Assembly (NCBI GenBank): GCA_958450325.1
Contig: OY288243.1
Location: 39,778,878 to 39,842,877 of the forward strand
Direction of reading: 5' to 3'
Length of the DNA: 64,000 nt
Origin: Agrostemma githago
Taxonomy: Eukaryota; Streptophyta; Magnoliopsida; Caryophyllales; Caryophyllaceae
The notes beneath the pieces are model-generated. The model did no database searches and was not told where the DNA came from. It worked only from the letters and a program-made list of their open reading frames with translations. The translations under genes were made by a program, and so were the position numbers. The first letter of the stretch is position 1. Every line of letters begins with the position of its first letter. Shown piece after piece: positions 11,299 through 21,556 of this stretch.

Positions 11299-13841
11299 TG
11301 TGGACATGACATAGGTCCACCCCGACGCGGCCACGCGCGGGTTTGGGGAGGCGAATGAATCTCCATGAGATGGTCAAATGGAAATTTAAATCGAAGTCGG
11401 AGTCGCCACCGAATTTTATGGTTATTCGGAACCGTTCGAGCCCACTCTATGTCGTAGTGGGCCGTGTACAAAATACGGCCCATTTCCGATGTCAGAGTTT
11501 ATTGGGCTCGTCCCTTTTGCATATCGATATAGATGCCGACTGGGCGGTTAATCGTATATTGAATGACTCTCGTTGCCAATGGTTTCGGACATCCGGAAAC
11601 CACGGTTCTGAGTAAGGGGTGAGGGTACGTGTTGGGAAGTTCACTAAGAACACCCAACCCCGCCCGCACATTAGCGGCCTCTACTAGGATATCGAATGAC
11701 GTTTTAATGCGCGCGTTAGTAATACGATGAATGATATGCAAACATTGTTTTCTAAACATGTGAGGAATTGAATGGGTTGCTAAGTCAATTTAATGCATGA
11801 AAATTGATTAACGTCAAAGTTGTATTTAGCATGTGAGATTCGTTTTAGTATAATAAAACAAATGAAATAAAATGATGAATTTGCTACAAAACAAACAAAC
11901 GAGTTAGTATCGATTTGTAAATAATAATAGCAAAGATAAATATGTGAAATCGAGAAAATAAATTAATCGAAATCTGAAAAATATTGTTGAAAAGAACGTT
12001 GTTTTGTATAAAAAAACGAAGTTCGAAAAATAAAAAAAAAAGAGAAAAAGCCGCGGCAAGCAGCCAGCCGCGCGGCTCGCCCGGGACGCCGGCGGGTCGC
12101 GTGGCTGACTGTTTCGGGTCCGGTTTTTGAAAAACTCGAAGTTCGTATTAAGTCGCGTATGAATATTGTGTGATTCGTACTCGAATTAATATTTTCGATA
12201 TTCGTTATATTCGATAATTGACTACGAAGTTAATATCGAATATTTAGAATAGTTTTTAGAAAAGGTGTAAATTTTTAGAAATCGATCGAAAAATAAATAA
12301 TAAACGAACGAAAACGTAAAAAAAAGAGGAAGAAGATCCGGACGGTGTGCCGTCCGGTTTTTTGGGATTTTGTTCGAAAATTGTTATTTTTAATAAGTCG
12401 CGTACAAAACATGAATTAATTTGTATTCAACTTATATTTTCGATATTCGTCATATCCAATATTCGATTATGAAATCGATATTGGATATTTAGAATGAGTA
12501 AAAAAAAGGTTTTGTAAAAAAAAGATTGGTTTTGAACGAGAAAAGAAAAGAATTTTTAACGAAGAAAAGATGTAACGATTTTTAGTATCGTCGAAACCTT
12601 AATATAATTCCTTTCAATATAATATTCGATTATGGAAGAATCGATATCATATTTTTCAGAATATACGTTATGAAAATAATTTTTCGTTAATATCGATATT
12701 AGGAAAATAATAATAAAAACGACTCTAGACCCGTAATAAAAAAAACGGACGAAGAAAAGAGAAGGAGAGAAAGGAAGAAATCGGGTTTTGTTGCACCCTC
12801 AACCTACATGCTCTTGTTGACTCGGATCGGGGCTCGTCGGAATGTGGCTAGGCACGGGAGCGTCGAGATTTGGTTCGGCTAAGGTGAAGGCTCGGACGGA
12901 TGAAGGCTCGGGTATGGGAACCGGTTTTCCTTCGGGTTTGTGACGTTATATCGGTCTAACGATGCTAAGGAATTATGTGTGTCGGGATGCTAGATAATTA
13001 TTGCTGAAAAATCGTGTGTGTATACGTATAATTTCGGTAGATTATTGATGGCTAATTGGTGTCTTTAATTGATGGATGCAAGGGGCTATTTATAGGAAAT
13101 TCCCGACCTTGTTTTAGGAGAGTTTGACTACCGCTTAGGATAGGAAACGAGGGAATTTGAGGGAAATAAGAATTCCGCTTTCTTGTGGAAGAAGAAAGAG
13201 AACACGGCTGGTTTTAGGCTGTTTCGGCCGAGTGTTTTACACTCGGTCGGATGCTCGAATCGGTTTTTGAATAGGATTCCCGCTTGAGCTAGAATTACCG
13301 CTTGAGTAAGAAGCTGAGCGGAACGAGGATTCCGTTTTCTTGTGAGGGAAGAAAAGAGGAAAAAACCGGCTGACTTCTACTACTTGGCCGAGTGTTTCAA
13401 CTTGGTTTAGTGTTTGAGTCGGTTCTCGGATAGGATTCCTACTCGGGATCGAATTCTACCTTAAACGGAATTGTTTATTATTATTTTTTGTATGGCTGAT
13501 TTTTGTGGAATTTGAATATGAATCGGACATGTGAGATGTCACGGTCAGTCCGGAAGTCTCGGAAAAAATCCTTGACCGGGTTTTGACTCGGTCGCTAAAA
13601 GACGGTTTTACCCCTGGTGACGGATTCGACCCAAATTAGTGTTATTTGACTCGAAACGACCCACTGGGCCTGAATTTGAGGTTGGTTCTGTGAGATTTGT
13701 ACTCCTTAAAATGCCTAGGCCCAATATCCATCATTTCAAGCCCATTTCCGAGTACGTCAAGGCACGTTAGCGTCCGATCATCATCGGGTGTTTGTCGGAA
13801 ACTACTATAGACACCTGGCGGTCAAAATGTGGGTGTCTACA
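11299..13841 (-). repeat. 3' LTR of the intact Ogre-like element
   Basis: A 2543-bp LTR. In element sense it starts TGTAGACACCC at 13841 and ends GTCATGTCCACA at 11299. It contains a TATA box at 13087-13094, a conserved U5 block near 11575-11700 and a primer-site-like motif at 11398-11408. Apparent ORFs here are non-coding LTR sequence, as the same ones recur in the other LTR. Confidence 0.95.
13087..13094 (-). promoter_or_regulatory. LTR TATA box
   Basis: TATAAATA on the minus strand, about 750 bases into the LTR in element sense. The same box is at 24448-24455 in the other LTR, and equivalent TATAAATA boxes occur in the other Tat LTRs of this window (37404, 54278, 32722, 56270). Confidence 0.7.
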
Positions 13842-13857
13842 GAGCCCCCACTCTGAC
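13842..13857 (-). other. Polypurine tract of the intact Ogre-like element
   Basis: On the minus strand the bases read AGAGTGGGGGCTC directly before the LTR start TGTAGACACCC. The Ogre-like element on the other strand has AGAGTGGGGGTTC at the same place (53661-53674). Confidence 0.85.
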
Positions 13858-14376
13858 TGAGGCTTGGACAGGGCGAAAGTCAGAGTAGCTACCAGGTCAA
13901 TCAAGGATTAAAACCCGGTAGCTTCCGGTCGGGTCGTTTAAGGTCCATTAGACCTGCGTGGAGGGCCCGCCGGCCATGGGCTAGAAATGTACCTGAATTG
14001 ATGATAACTCCGTGGGGAATTCGTCGCATGAGACTTAAAATGGGCCTGTATGTCGGCTCATCTTGTTAAATGCTGCTGGGGAGTTATGCAAATTGCATGG
14101 TCCTGCTTGAGTCGTCCTGTACACATTTATGCAAAGCTGCAAAATTTTGCATGTAACATTTGTAGGAAAAATGACTCGTGCTGGGGAATAAAAATTTTGA
14201 AAAAAGGTTTGAATTTTGAGTTTGCAAAAGTCCTTGAAAAAATTAGAGAATTTTGTTTTGACTTTGAAAAGGAATAGGAATGCTCGGGATGACTTAGCTA
14301 AGCCTTAGGACAATGGCTTGTATGCTAAATGCTCTAGGATTGGGAATCCCAGGGTGAGGAGGACTTATTTTCATGC
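13858..14376. other. Untranslated region upstream of the antisense ORF
   Basis: No ORF. The part next to the TATA box at 14377 (about 14150-14376) shares short blocks with the corresponding region of the other Ogre-like element (about 53090-53340), including a GCTGGGGA segment and a CTCGGGATGACTT segment. It is best read as the promoter region of the antisense ORF combined with the 3' untranslated region of the sense transcript. Confidence 0.55.
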
Positions 14377-14384
14377 TATAAATA
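14377..14384 (+). promoter_or_regulatory. TATA box of the antisense ORF
   Basis: TATAAATA on the plus strand, opposite to gag-pol, about 80 bases upstream of the open frame that encodes the antisense product. The homologous element has TATAAATA in the matching place (53077-53084 minus). This position conservation supports a real antisense promoter. Confidence 0.6.
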
Positions 14385-14455
14385 CCCCTTCTTGCTTCAT
14401 TAATTCCCATAATTCTCTACTCCTTTAATTACTTAGAGAAAAGAATAAGCCCTGA

Positions 14456-14860
14456 AAAATTGACGAGGCTTATGACCTGTTACGCCGGGAGCATGCTAAG
14501 GACAATAGGAGCTTCTTTACTGAGGGAGCTACTTTGACAGGTCAGAAAAGGAAACCTAAGACTCAGACTGAAGGGTCCAGTAATAAGGGTGCACGGGGGA
14601 GAGTGAGCCCCCAGACTGACTTAGAAAGGAGACTAGGGCCAAGACTGGCTGCTAAGGACCGACTTGGTCCTCGAGAAAGACTCCCCGAGCCGGTTAGGGC
14701 TCGGCTTGAACCGGTGCAAAGGGTGGAAAACCCAAAATCGAAGAAGCGGGTTCGAGCAAAGGAAGTTCCCTTTGTGATTAGGGAACGTTCGCCCCCGCCC
14801 CGTCGGCCTCGGGCTCCACGTGACCCGAAAGATAAAGGAAAGGGTAAAATGTACGAGTAG
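14456..14860 (+). pseudogene. N-terminally truncated antisense ORF (aORF) of the Ogre-like element
   Basis: An open frame of about 135 codons between pol and the 3' LTR, antisense to pol. It matches the C-terminal part of the aORF at 51253-52984: both have DEA(Y/F)DL..RRE, a KDNR.FF segment, the RLGPRLAA.DRLGPR.RLPE block, AKEVP.VIRERSPP and a KDKGKGKM tail. The frame opens after a TGA at 14453 and contains no ATG near its beginning, so translation here would need a different start or an upstream exon. The first exon and most of the second are missing relative to the homologue, apparently by deletion joining promoter to tail. The product is basic and proline/arginine-rich; its function is unknown. 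Confidence 0.6.
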
Positions 14861-14993
14861 TCTCCTAAATTTATTATTTAAGTATTACTACTATTTTTGT
14901 GGTGTGATTTTGTTGTTTTTTTTTGTTGTGATGTACTTTTGAAAAAGACATATTAGTGAATACCGTTCCCGTCTTTTCGTTATTGCATTGGTT

Positions 14994-15055
14994 GTACCCT
15001 TTTGAGGGGTTGCCTACGTATCCAAAATTAATGGAATCAAACCTTCCGTAGTTCA
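14994..15055. other. Conserved inverted-repeat block between pol and aORF
   Basis: In pol sense this reads CTACG...TACGTAGG followed by ACCCCTCAAAAGGGT, two short inverted repeats. The block recurs at 50999-51060 and 35061-35123, always between the 3' end of pol (or its remnant) and the 3' end of the aORF. The rest of 14861-15214 is low-complexity AT-rich sequence without ORFs. Confidence 0.65.
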
Positions 15056-15214
15056 GAAGTATTTTTGCAATTTTTTTTGAAATACATCAAGATTATTAAT
15101 TCGAGATGTGCAACGGTAGGATAAATGATCCTAACTTATTGACTTGCTTAAAATTTTGAAAATTCATAAAAAAGACATTTTTATAAACTTTTGCAAGTGA
15201 CATTGAGATAGGGT

Positions 15215-18200
15215 TTATGGGTAGTAACGCTTCAGTTGGTCCAAGTTTGTTGGATTAACGAACTCGTTTCCGTCCAAATCTGTTAGCATTACTGCTCCTC
15301 CTGAAAGAATTTTCTTCACTAAATATGGCCCAGCCCAATTGGGTTTGAATTTTCCCCTTGGGTCAACTGGTAGCAAAGCTCGAACAGATTTTAGGACTAG
15401 ATCGCCCTCCTTGATATTCCTGGGCCTAACCCTTTTGTTAAAAGCCCGTTGGATCCTTTTCTGATATATTTGAATATTATTTAGAGCCCGGGATCGTCGT
15501 TCGTCTAAGAGAATTAGCGAGTCATATCGGGCCTGGACCCAATCTGCTTCAGGTACCTGGCTTTCGAGCAAAATCCTAAGAGAGGGTATTTCTAGTTCGA
15601 CCGGCTGGACCGCTTCCATTCCATATGTCAGATAGTATGGAGTTGCTCCGGTTGCAGTCCGAATCGATGTCCGATATCCCCATAAGGCAAAGGGTATCTT
15701 GTCGGGCCAGTCTCGGTAATTCTCAGCCATCTTTTTAAGAATGGTGACAATCGTTTTATTGGCTGCCTCTACCGCTCCATTTGTTTGAGGACGGTAAGGT
15801 GATGATGTATGCCTTTGGATCTTGTACTTTTCCAGTAGAGTGGCAGTTTCAGCTTGGAAATGTGTCCCGTGATCGCTGATGAACTCGTGTGGAATCCCAT
15901 ATCGACATATAATTTTGTTTTGGATGAACTTAGCCACATGTTTGGCATTCAAGATCCGGTATGATTCGGCTTCGACCCATTTGGTGAAATAGTCGATAGC
16001 CACTAGGATAAAACAGTGACCTCCTGTCCCGGAGGGATTTACTTTTCCAATTATATCAATTCCCCATGTCGAGAATGGCCATGGTGATGTCATCGTATAT
16101 AATAAGGATGAAGGCATATGCTGAACATTAGCGAAGATCTGACAGTTATGACAGTGTTTAACATACATCTGACAGTCAGTTTCCATGCTATTCCAATAGT
16201 AACCGAGTCTTGCGATTTTGCGGGCCAACATATGGGCATTCATGTGCGGTCCGTTTTCGCCGTCGTGCACCTCGGCCATAACTCTTTCGGCTCGAATTTT
16301 GTCAATGCATAGAAGTAAAGCCCCCTGTGCTGTCTTCTTGTACAGCTGTCCATCGTCTGTGCGGATGAACTGGGTTGCCCATCTTCGTAGAGCCTTCTTG
16401 GCCCGATTTTCAGCTCCCGGAGGATATTCCCCTGACGTCAAGTAGGTTAGAATAGCCTGGTACCAAGGTTCTGAATCAGTTATCTCAATATCTTGGATAG
16501 TGTTGATATATGCTGGCTCAGACCGTCTTTCGACACAAATGGGCATGCTGGTTAGATGCGCTGGGATATTTAGTAAAGATGCTAATTTTGACAGAGCATC
16601 TGCAAACTGGTTTTCTTCTCGAGGCAGATAAATGTACTCCACCTTTTGAAATTGTTTTTCGAGAACCCTTACTCGTGCTTGGTAAGCCACGAGATTTGCG
16701 TTCCGAGTCTTCCATTTTTGTAAGGTTTGGTTTATGACTAATGATGAGTCGCCGTGGACCCGGAGGTTTGTTACTCCTAAATCGGCAGCGGCTTGCAACC
16801 CGTGAATGCATGCTTCGTACTCGGTTGCGTTATTAGTCACGTCAAAATCTAGCTTGATGGATAGCGGGGTATGTTCACCTTGTGGTGAGATTAGCAAAAT
16901 CCCGACACCAAATCCTCGAAAGTTGGATGCTCCGTCGAAGTACAGATCCCATGTGTCAGTGTCGGTATGGAATATGTCTTCATCTGGAAAGGCCCAAGTG
17001 TCGGTGTGACCTTCCTCGGGTACCGGACTATCGGCGAGGAATTCTGCTACTACCCGACCCTTGATGGCTTTTAAGGGTACGAACTTGAGGTCAAACTCAG
17101 CTAGCATTAAAGTCCACCTGGATATACGACCGTTAAGGATGGGCTTCTCGAATAGATATTTGATTGGGTCCATCTTGGATAGCACATGTACCTCGTGACT
17201 AAGCATATAGTGTCGGAGCTTTTTAGTGGCCCATACTAATGCTAGACACGTCTTCTCGAGCATAGTGTATTTGCATTCATATTCCAAGAACTTCTTACTG
17301 ATGTAGTAAATAGCCCGTTCTTCAGAATCGACCGTCTGGGCTAGCATAGCGCCCATGGCTGTCTCGGTTGTTGTCAAGTATAGTGATAAAGGCAAACCAT
17401 GCTGAGGTGGCATTAACACCGGTGGAGAGGATAGAATTTCCTTGATTTTATCGAAAGCCATTTGACATTTGTCGTCCCACAGTGTTCGTTCTCCTATCTT
17501 CAGTTTCTTGAAAATGGGTTCGCATACCATGGTTAGCTTTGAAATGAATCGGCTTATATACTGGACCTTCCCGAGAAACCCCCTTATCTCTTTTTCGGTT
17601 TTAGGCGGTTGCATCTCGGTTATGGCCTTGATCTTTGCTGGGTCAACTTCAATGCCCCGTTGGCTGACAATGTGGCCCAGTAGCTTGCCCGATGTTACCC
17701 CGAAACTGCATTTTTGAGGGTTTAACCTCATGTTGTACTTGCGTAGTCGGGTAAAGAACTTTCTTAAGGCTGTAATGTGCCCGTTTCGGTCCTTGGACTT
17801 GACAATCATATCGTCGACGTAGACCTCTACTTCCTTATGCATCATGTCATGCAATAAAGTAGTAGCGGTCCGTTGATAAGTGGCGCCAGCGTTAATAAGC
17901 CCAAATGGCATCATGGTATAGCAGTAAGTCCCCCAAGGTGTGATGAAGGTGGTCTTACTCATGTCTTCTTCCGCCATTTTGATCTGATTGTACCCGGCAT
18001 ACCCGTCCATGAATGATAGAAGGGCATGGTCGGCCGTGTTATCTACCAGTATGTCGATGTGTGGTAACGGAAAATCGTCTTTTGGGCTGGCCTTATTAAG
18101 GTCCCGGAAATCTACACATACTCGGACTTTGCCATCCTTTTTGGGTACTGGTACTATGTTTGCGACCCAGTCTGGATATTCAGACACTTGAATAAAGCCC

Positions 18201-21200
18201 GCTTTGAATTGTTTATCAACCTCTTCTTTGACTTTGAGAGACCATTCGGGCCTCATTCTTCGGAGTTTCTGTTTTACCGGCTTGTACCCGTCTTTGATGG
18301 GTATTCGGTGTTCAGCTATTTCCCGGTCTATTCCCGGCATGTCCTTGTAGGACCATGCAAAAACGTCTTTGAATTCTTGGAGGAGGTCCGTAAATTGTTG
18401 TTTCTCCTCGGGATCTAAGGATAGGCCCAACCTAAGTATCTGAGGCTCTAAAGGGGTTCCTACGTTGATGGAATCGGTTTCTTCGATTACCGGATTTCGA
18501 GACTCCCTTTGTTCGAGTTGCTCAATTAGATGCGGAGGCAATGGTACCTGTTCGTCGGGTTTCTCAATGTCATTGCAAGTAAGGTTTTTGAAAACATTTT
18601 GAAAATAAGTCAAGTCGTAAGCAGAACGGTTATCGTTATTATTGATAGTAAATTTTGAAAAGAGCTCGAAGAGAGCTGCCATCTGATCGTTGGTCAGAGG
18701 CGGGATAGGGAGAGCCCTCGGGGCAGACTCCGGGGCTCCCGATGGTGAGGCTAAAGAAGGGAGAGGGGTTACAGACTCGATCCTAGTACTGGACCCTCTA
18801 GACTTTGACTCAGACTCCGACTCTGACTCAGACTCGGACTCAGATTCAGACTCGATAGCATGCATATCTCCTTCGCCGGTAGTTAGCTTGTAGACTCGAC
18901 CCTGACCGTCGGTCCACTTGATTGTCTTCCTCCAAGCTCTCTTCCCGGTGTCGGCACCAACTTCCGAGATCAGCTTGGTTGGATCAAAGTTGCTGCTGCG
19001 AAGGATCAAGCTGACTAGCTCTTGCTTAGGGGTAGGGATGATCTTGTCTTCCCCAAAGAGTAGTCCTAAGATGGGCTCAGTGTTGCTTGGGCCCTCCTTT
19101 GATTCGGCCTGGATAAGGGCGAATATGTCGTCTGGAATGAAATTGCATTCCCGAGCCAGTTTGGTCCCGGGATATGAGATGGTGGGCCGATAGAGGCCTG
19201 TTTGCACGGTTTCGAATACCGGGGTGACGAACGTGACCGTCTTGGTTTGGTTCGTGTAGCCGGATGCCATAGTATAACCTAGACCGAGGTGAGATTGTCC
19301 GTTGTTTAGGGTTTCGATGATCTTTCCCGGTGGTAGATATGGCCTTGAAGTGACTCCCGGTAGGCAACCCAGGTTCTGTAGCATCGTATAGATGCTAACG
19401 GTGAAGTATGGCTGGAAAAGGTGCTCTTCTTCGATCATTCCCACAAAGTTGAATCCTCGTGGGTCGGCTGAGCCCGCCGTGTTGCAGCTTGACACGGTTA
19501 TGGGAGTGGCTTCGAGAGTGATGATCCCGTCCTGTAAAGGTAGTTTAACCTTTCTGTGAAGAGTGGAAGATACTGCTTTGACCGCGTGAATCCATGGTCT
19601 TCCAAGTAGCAGATTGAAAGATGAAGTAACATCGATCACTTGGAATTCTAACTCCTTCTCGATCGGGCCTGTTATGATGGTTAGTTTAACGGCCCCGGCA
19701 ACTAATTTTGGGCTCCCATCAAAAGCCTGGATAGTCTTTGCAGTTGGAAGGTAGTCAGCCTCGGTAATGCCGAGAGCCTTGGCGGTCCTTAAAGGAAGGA
19801 CGTTAACTGCGGACCCGTCATCAATCAAGGTCATCGGGAGATATTTGTTTCGACAAATCACCGTGATATATAGGGCCAAGTTATGCGTGGTCCCGAATGG
19901 TGGGAGGTCGGATTCAGAGAAAGTGATAAGTGGGCCTTCTCCTTTGGGCTTGTCCTTGAGATATGGCAAGACCGTGGCTACCATTTCAGCGGGGGTAACC
20001 GATGAGTCGACCTTGATTTCATCAAGGGCCTTAGTAAGTGCCGCTCGATGCTCCTGTGAACTAACCAAAAGCTGCCATATAGTAACATCTGTTCGGACCC
20101 TCTTCAATTGTCTGACCAGGGCCGAGTCGGCGTTTGGTTCTTCAGGAGTGAATTCCGTCCTGGAAAGTTCAGTGACGGTTTCCGGGGTGGCTGTGATGGT
20201 GTGTGTACCGGCCAGAGCTCTGGCTTTAGCCCTCCGGACTTCCTCGATAGTGACGGGGACAACCTCTCCTTTAGCCAAGTAGACATCATCTTCGTCGTCG
20301 TTCCATATCCCGTTGATTTGGGAAATAAAAGGGGAAATGAGATGAGTACAGTCAACTACCTCTCCAGTGAAAATGGCATGAGTAGCAAGAGGATTATTCT
20401 TGTTGCTTGGCTTGTCACTGGGCAGCGGTATCTTCCCATTTTCGATCAGATCTTGGATAAGATGTTTCAATTTCCAGCATTTCTCCGTATCATGCCCATT
20501 GCCTTGGTGGTAGTGGCAATAGGCCTGAATGTTGTAGCTTTTGGACCGTTTTTCTACGGGAACTTCCGGAGTTGGGCCTATCGGTTGGATTAGGCCTTTT
20601 GAAGATAGCCTTTGTAAGGCATTAGCATAAGTTGTCCCAATGTCAGTGAATACCCGATTTGGAGTATTCTTCTTGGTTGAGGTGTCGAGTGAGTTTACCT
20701 CGTCGAAGATGCTTCGGGCCGCCGTTGTGTTGGCGGGCTTAATGGAGGATGAACTAGCTCCTTGATACCCCTTGGTAGAGGCCTTAGTAAGGCTCTCTTG
20801 CCTTAAATCGTCTTCGATTCTGGTACCCATTTCGGTCAAAGTTGCGAAGTCGGGTATAATAGCGTACCTGAGATGGACTCGGTAAGCAGGGAGGAGGTTT
20901 TTGACAAAGGCTTCCACTAGAACTTTTTCGCCGGGCTTGTCAACCAGCTTGACACTTTCGGTCCGCCACCTTTGGAGGTATTTGGTGAAACCCTCCTTTG
21001 GTTCTTGGGCCATAACTTCCAGAGTACGCATGGTAGTCTGGATTTCAGCATTATCCGCGTAGTTCCGTGCGAATTCTATGGCAACATCGTCCCAAGTTTT
21101 GAATTTCTTGGGGTCGAGCCTGTAGTACCAGGCTTTTGGGTGTTTCTCCAGAGAGGAAGCAAAGAGATGCTTGAACATGGTCGATTTGACCCCCTTGACA

Positions 21201-21556
21201 GCCATAAAGTCCTTAAAAGCCCGAATATGAAGTACCGGGTCTTCAGTCCCATCGAACATTGGTAAGCCCGTTAAGTTAAGGTTAGCGGGCAATTCATCAG
21301 TTAGGGTCGAATAGGTACGGGCATTTTCTGTGAGAATGGTGTTTCTGGTGGTCGAGTGGACCTGTTCCTGCAGCTTTTGGACTGCGCCGGCTAGCGCGGC
21401 TAAGGGCCCATCGTCGTCGATCGAGGCGTTAGGAGTTCCCTGTTCTACGGCACTAACCCGGGTGACGATAGCGATCTGGTCTTCCCGCATTTGCCTCAAT
21501 TGGTCCTGGATTTGGGCCAACGTGGTGTTCAATTCGTCGATGGCTTTTTGCGTCAT
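15215..21556 (-). CDS. gag-pol: Gag-Pol polyprotein of the Ogre-like element (2113 aa)
   Basis: One uninterrupted ORF from ATG at 21556 to TAA at 15215. In order: gag capsid domain (residues about 95-260, with FKTWDDV and KEGFTKYLQRW); a zinc-knuckle-like CxxHxxxxGHDTEKC motif (about 350); aspartic protease with DDGS and LLGRPWIHA (about 580-660); a Ser-Glu repeat (about 910); RT with VCVDFRDLNKASPKDDFP and catalytic YVDD (about 1245); RNase H1 (about 1350-1450); a second RNase H with DLYFDGASN (about 1535-1680), the hallmark of the Tat lineage; integrase with the H-H-C-C finger (about 1770-1815), D,D-35-E core (DHGTHF near 1893; E in NGAVEAANK) and a C-terminal GPYLVKKI segment. No chromodomain is seen. 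Unlike classical Ogre elements, no intron is needed to join gag, protease and RT. Confidence 0.95.
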   Translation of the reverse strand: MTQKAIDELNTTLAQIQDQLRQMREDQIAIVTRVSAVEQGTPNASIDDDGPLAALAGAVQKLQEQVHSTTRNTILTENARTYSTLTDELPANLNLTGLPMFDGTEDPVLHIRAFKDFMAVKGVKSTMFKHLFASSLEKHPKAWYYRLDPKKFKTWDDVAIEFARNYADNAEIQTTMRTLEVMAQEPKEGFTKYLQRWRTESVKLVDKPGEKVLVEAFVKNLLPAYRVHLRYAIIPDFATLTEMGTRIEDDLRQESLTKASTKGYQGASSSSIKPANTTAARSIFDEVNSLDTSTKKNTPNRVFTDIGTTYANALQRLSSKGLIQPIGPTPEVPVEKRSKSYNIQAYCHYHQGNGHDTEKCWKLKHLIQDLIENGKIPLPSDKPSNKNNPLATHAIFTGEVVDCTHLISPFISQINGIWNDDEDDVYLAKGEVVPVTIEEVRRAKARALAGTHTITATPETVTELSRTEFTPEEPNADSALVRQLKRVRTDVTIWQLLVSSQEHRAALTKALDEIKVDSSVTPAEMVATVLPYLKDKPKGEGPLITFSESDLPPFGTTHNLALYITVICRNKYLPMTLIDDGSAVNVLPLRTAKALGITEADYLPTAKTIQAFDGSPKLVAGAVKLTIITGPIEKELEFQVIDVTSSFNLLLGRPWIHAVKAVSSTLHRKVKLPLQDGIITLEATPITVSSCNTAGSADPRGFNFVGMIEEEHLFQPYFTVSIYTMLQNLGCLPGVTSRPYLPPGKIIETLNNGQSHLGLGYTMASGYTNQTKTVTFVTPVFETVQTGLYRPTISYPGTKLARECNFIPDDIFALIQAESKEGPSNTEPILGLLFGEDKIIPTPKQELVSLILRSSNFDPTKLISEVGADTGKRAWRKTIKWTDGQGRVYKLTTGEGDMHAIESESESESESESESESKSRGSSTRIESVTPLPSLASPSGAPESAPRALPIPPLTNDQMAALFELFSKFTINNNDNRSAYDLTYFQNVFKNLTCNDIEKPDEQVPLPPHLIEQLEQRESRNPVIEETDSINVGTPLEPQILRLGLSLDPEEKQQFTDLLQEFKDVFAWSYKDMPGIDREIAEHRIPIKDGYKPVKQKLRRMRPEWSLKVKEEVDKQFKAGFIQVSEYPDWVANIVPVPKKDGKVRVCVDFRDLNKASPKDDFPLPHIDILVDNTADHALLSFMDGYAGYNQIKMAEEDMSKTTFITPWGTYCYTMMPFGLINAGATYQRTATTLLHDMMHKEVEVYVDDMIVKSKDRNGHITALRKFFTRLRKYNMRLNPQKCSFGVTSGKLLGHIVSQRGIEVDPAKIKAITEMQPPKTEKEIRGFLGKVQYISRFISKLTMVCEPIFKKLKIGERTLWDDKCQMAFDKIKEILSSPPVLMPPQHGLPLSLYLTTTETAMGAMLAQTVDSEERAIYYISKKFLEYECKYTMLEKTCLALVWATKKLRHYMLSHEVHVLSKMDPIKYLFEKPILNGRISRWTLMLAEFDLKFVPLKAIKGRVVAEFLADSPVPEEGHTDTWAFPDEDIFHTDTDTWDLYFDGASNFRGFGVGILLISPQGEHTPLSIKLDFDVTNNATEYEACIHGLQAAADLGVTNLRVHGDSSLVINQTLQKWKTRNANLVAYQARVRVLEKQFQKVEYIYLPREENQFADALSKLASLLNIPAHLTSMPICVERRSEPAYINTIQDIEITDSEPWYQAILTYLTSGEYPPGAENRAKKALRRWATQFIRTDDGQLYKKTAQGALLLCIDKIRAERVMAEVHDGENGPHMNAHMLARKIARLGYYWNSMETDCQMYVKHCHNCQIFANVQHMPSSLLYTMTSPWPFSTWGIDIIGKVNPSGTGGHCFILVAIDYFTKWVEAESYRILNAKHVAKFIQNKIICRYGIPHEFISDHGTHFQAETATLLEKYKIQRHTSSPYRPQTNGAVEAANKTIVTILKKMAENYRDWPDKIPFALWGYRTSIRTATGATPYYLTYGMEAVQPVELEIPSLRILLESQVPEADWVQARYDSLILLDERRSRALNNIQIYQKRIQRAFNKRVRPRNIKEGDLVLKSVRALLPVDPRGKFKPNWAGPYLVKKILSGGAVMLTDLDGNEFVNPTNLDQLKRYYP
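18800..18860 (-). repeat. Ser-Glu dipeptide repeat between protease and RT
   Basis: A GAGTCN/GAATCN hexamer repeat encodes about eight Glu-Ser pairs followed by Lys-Ser. The homologous stretch in the other Ogre-like element (47195-47245) has about six pairs. It lies in the linker between protease and RT and is flanked by low-complexity Pro/Ser-rich sequence. Confidence 0.75.

Noticed and set aside
11343..11759. ORFs of 86-90 codons on both strands, repeated at 22705-23121
   Set aside because: They are identical copies inside the two LTRs, overlap on opposite strands and lie in U5; recurrence is due to LTR duplication, not coding conservation.
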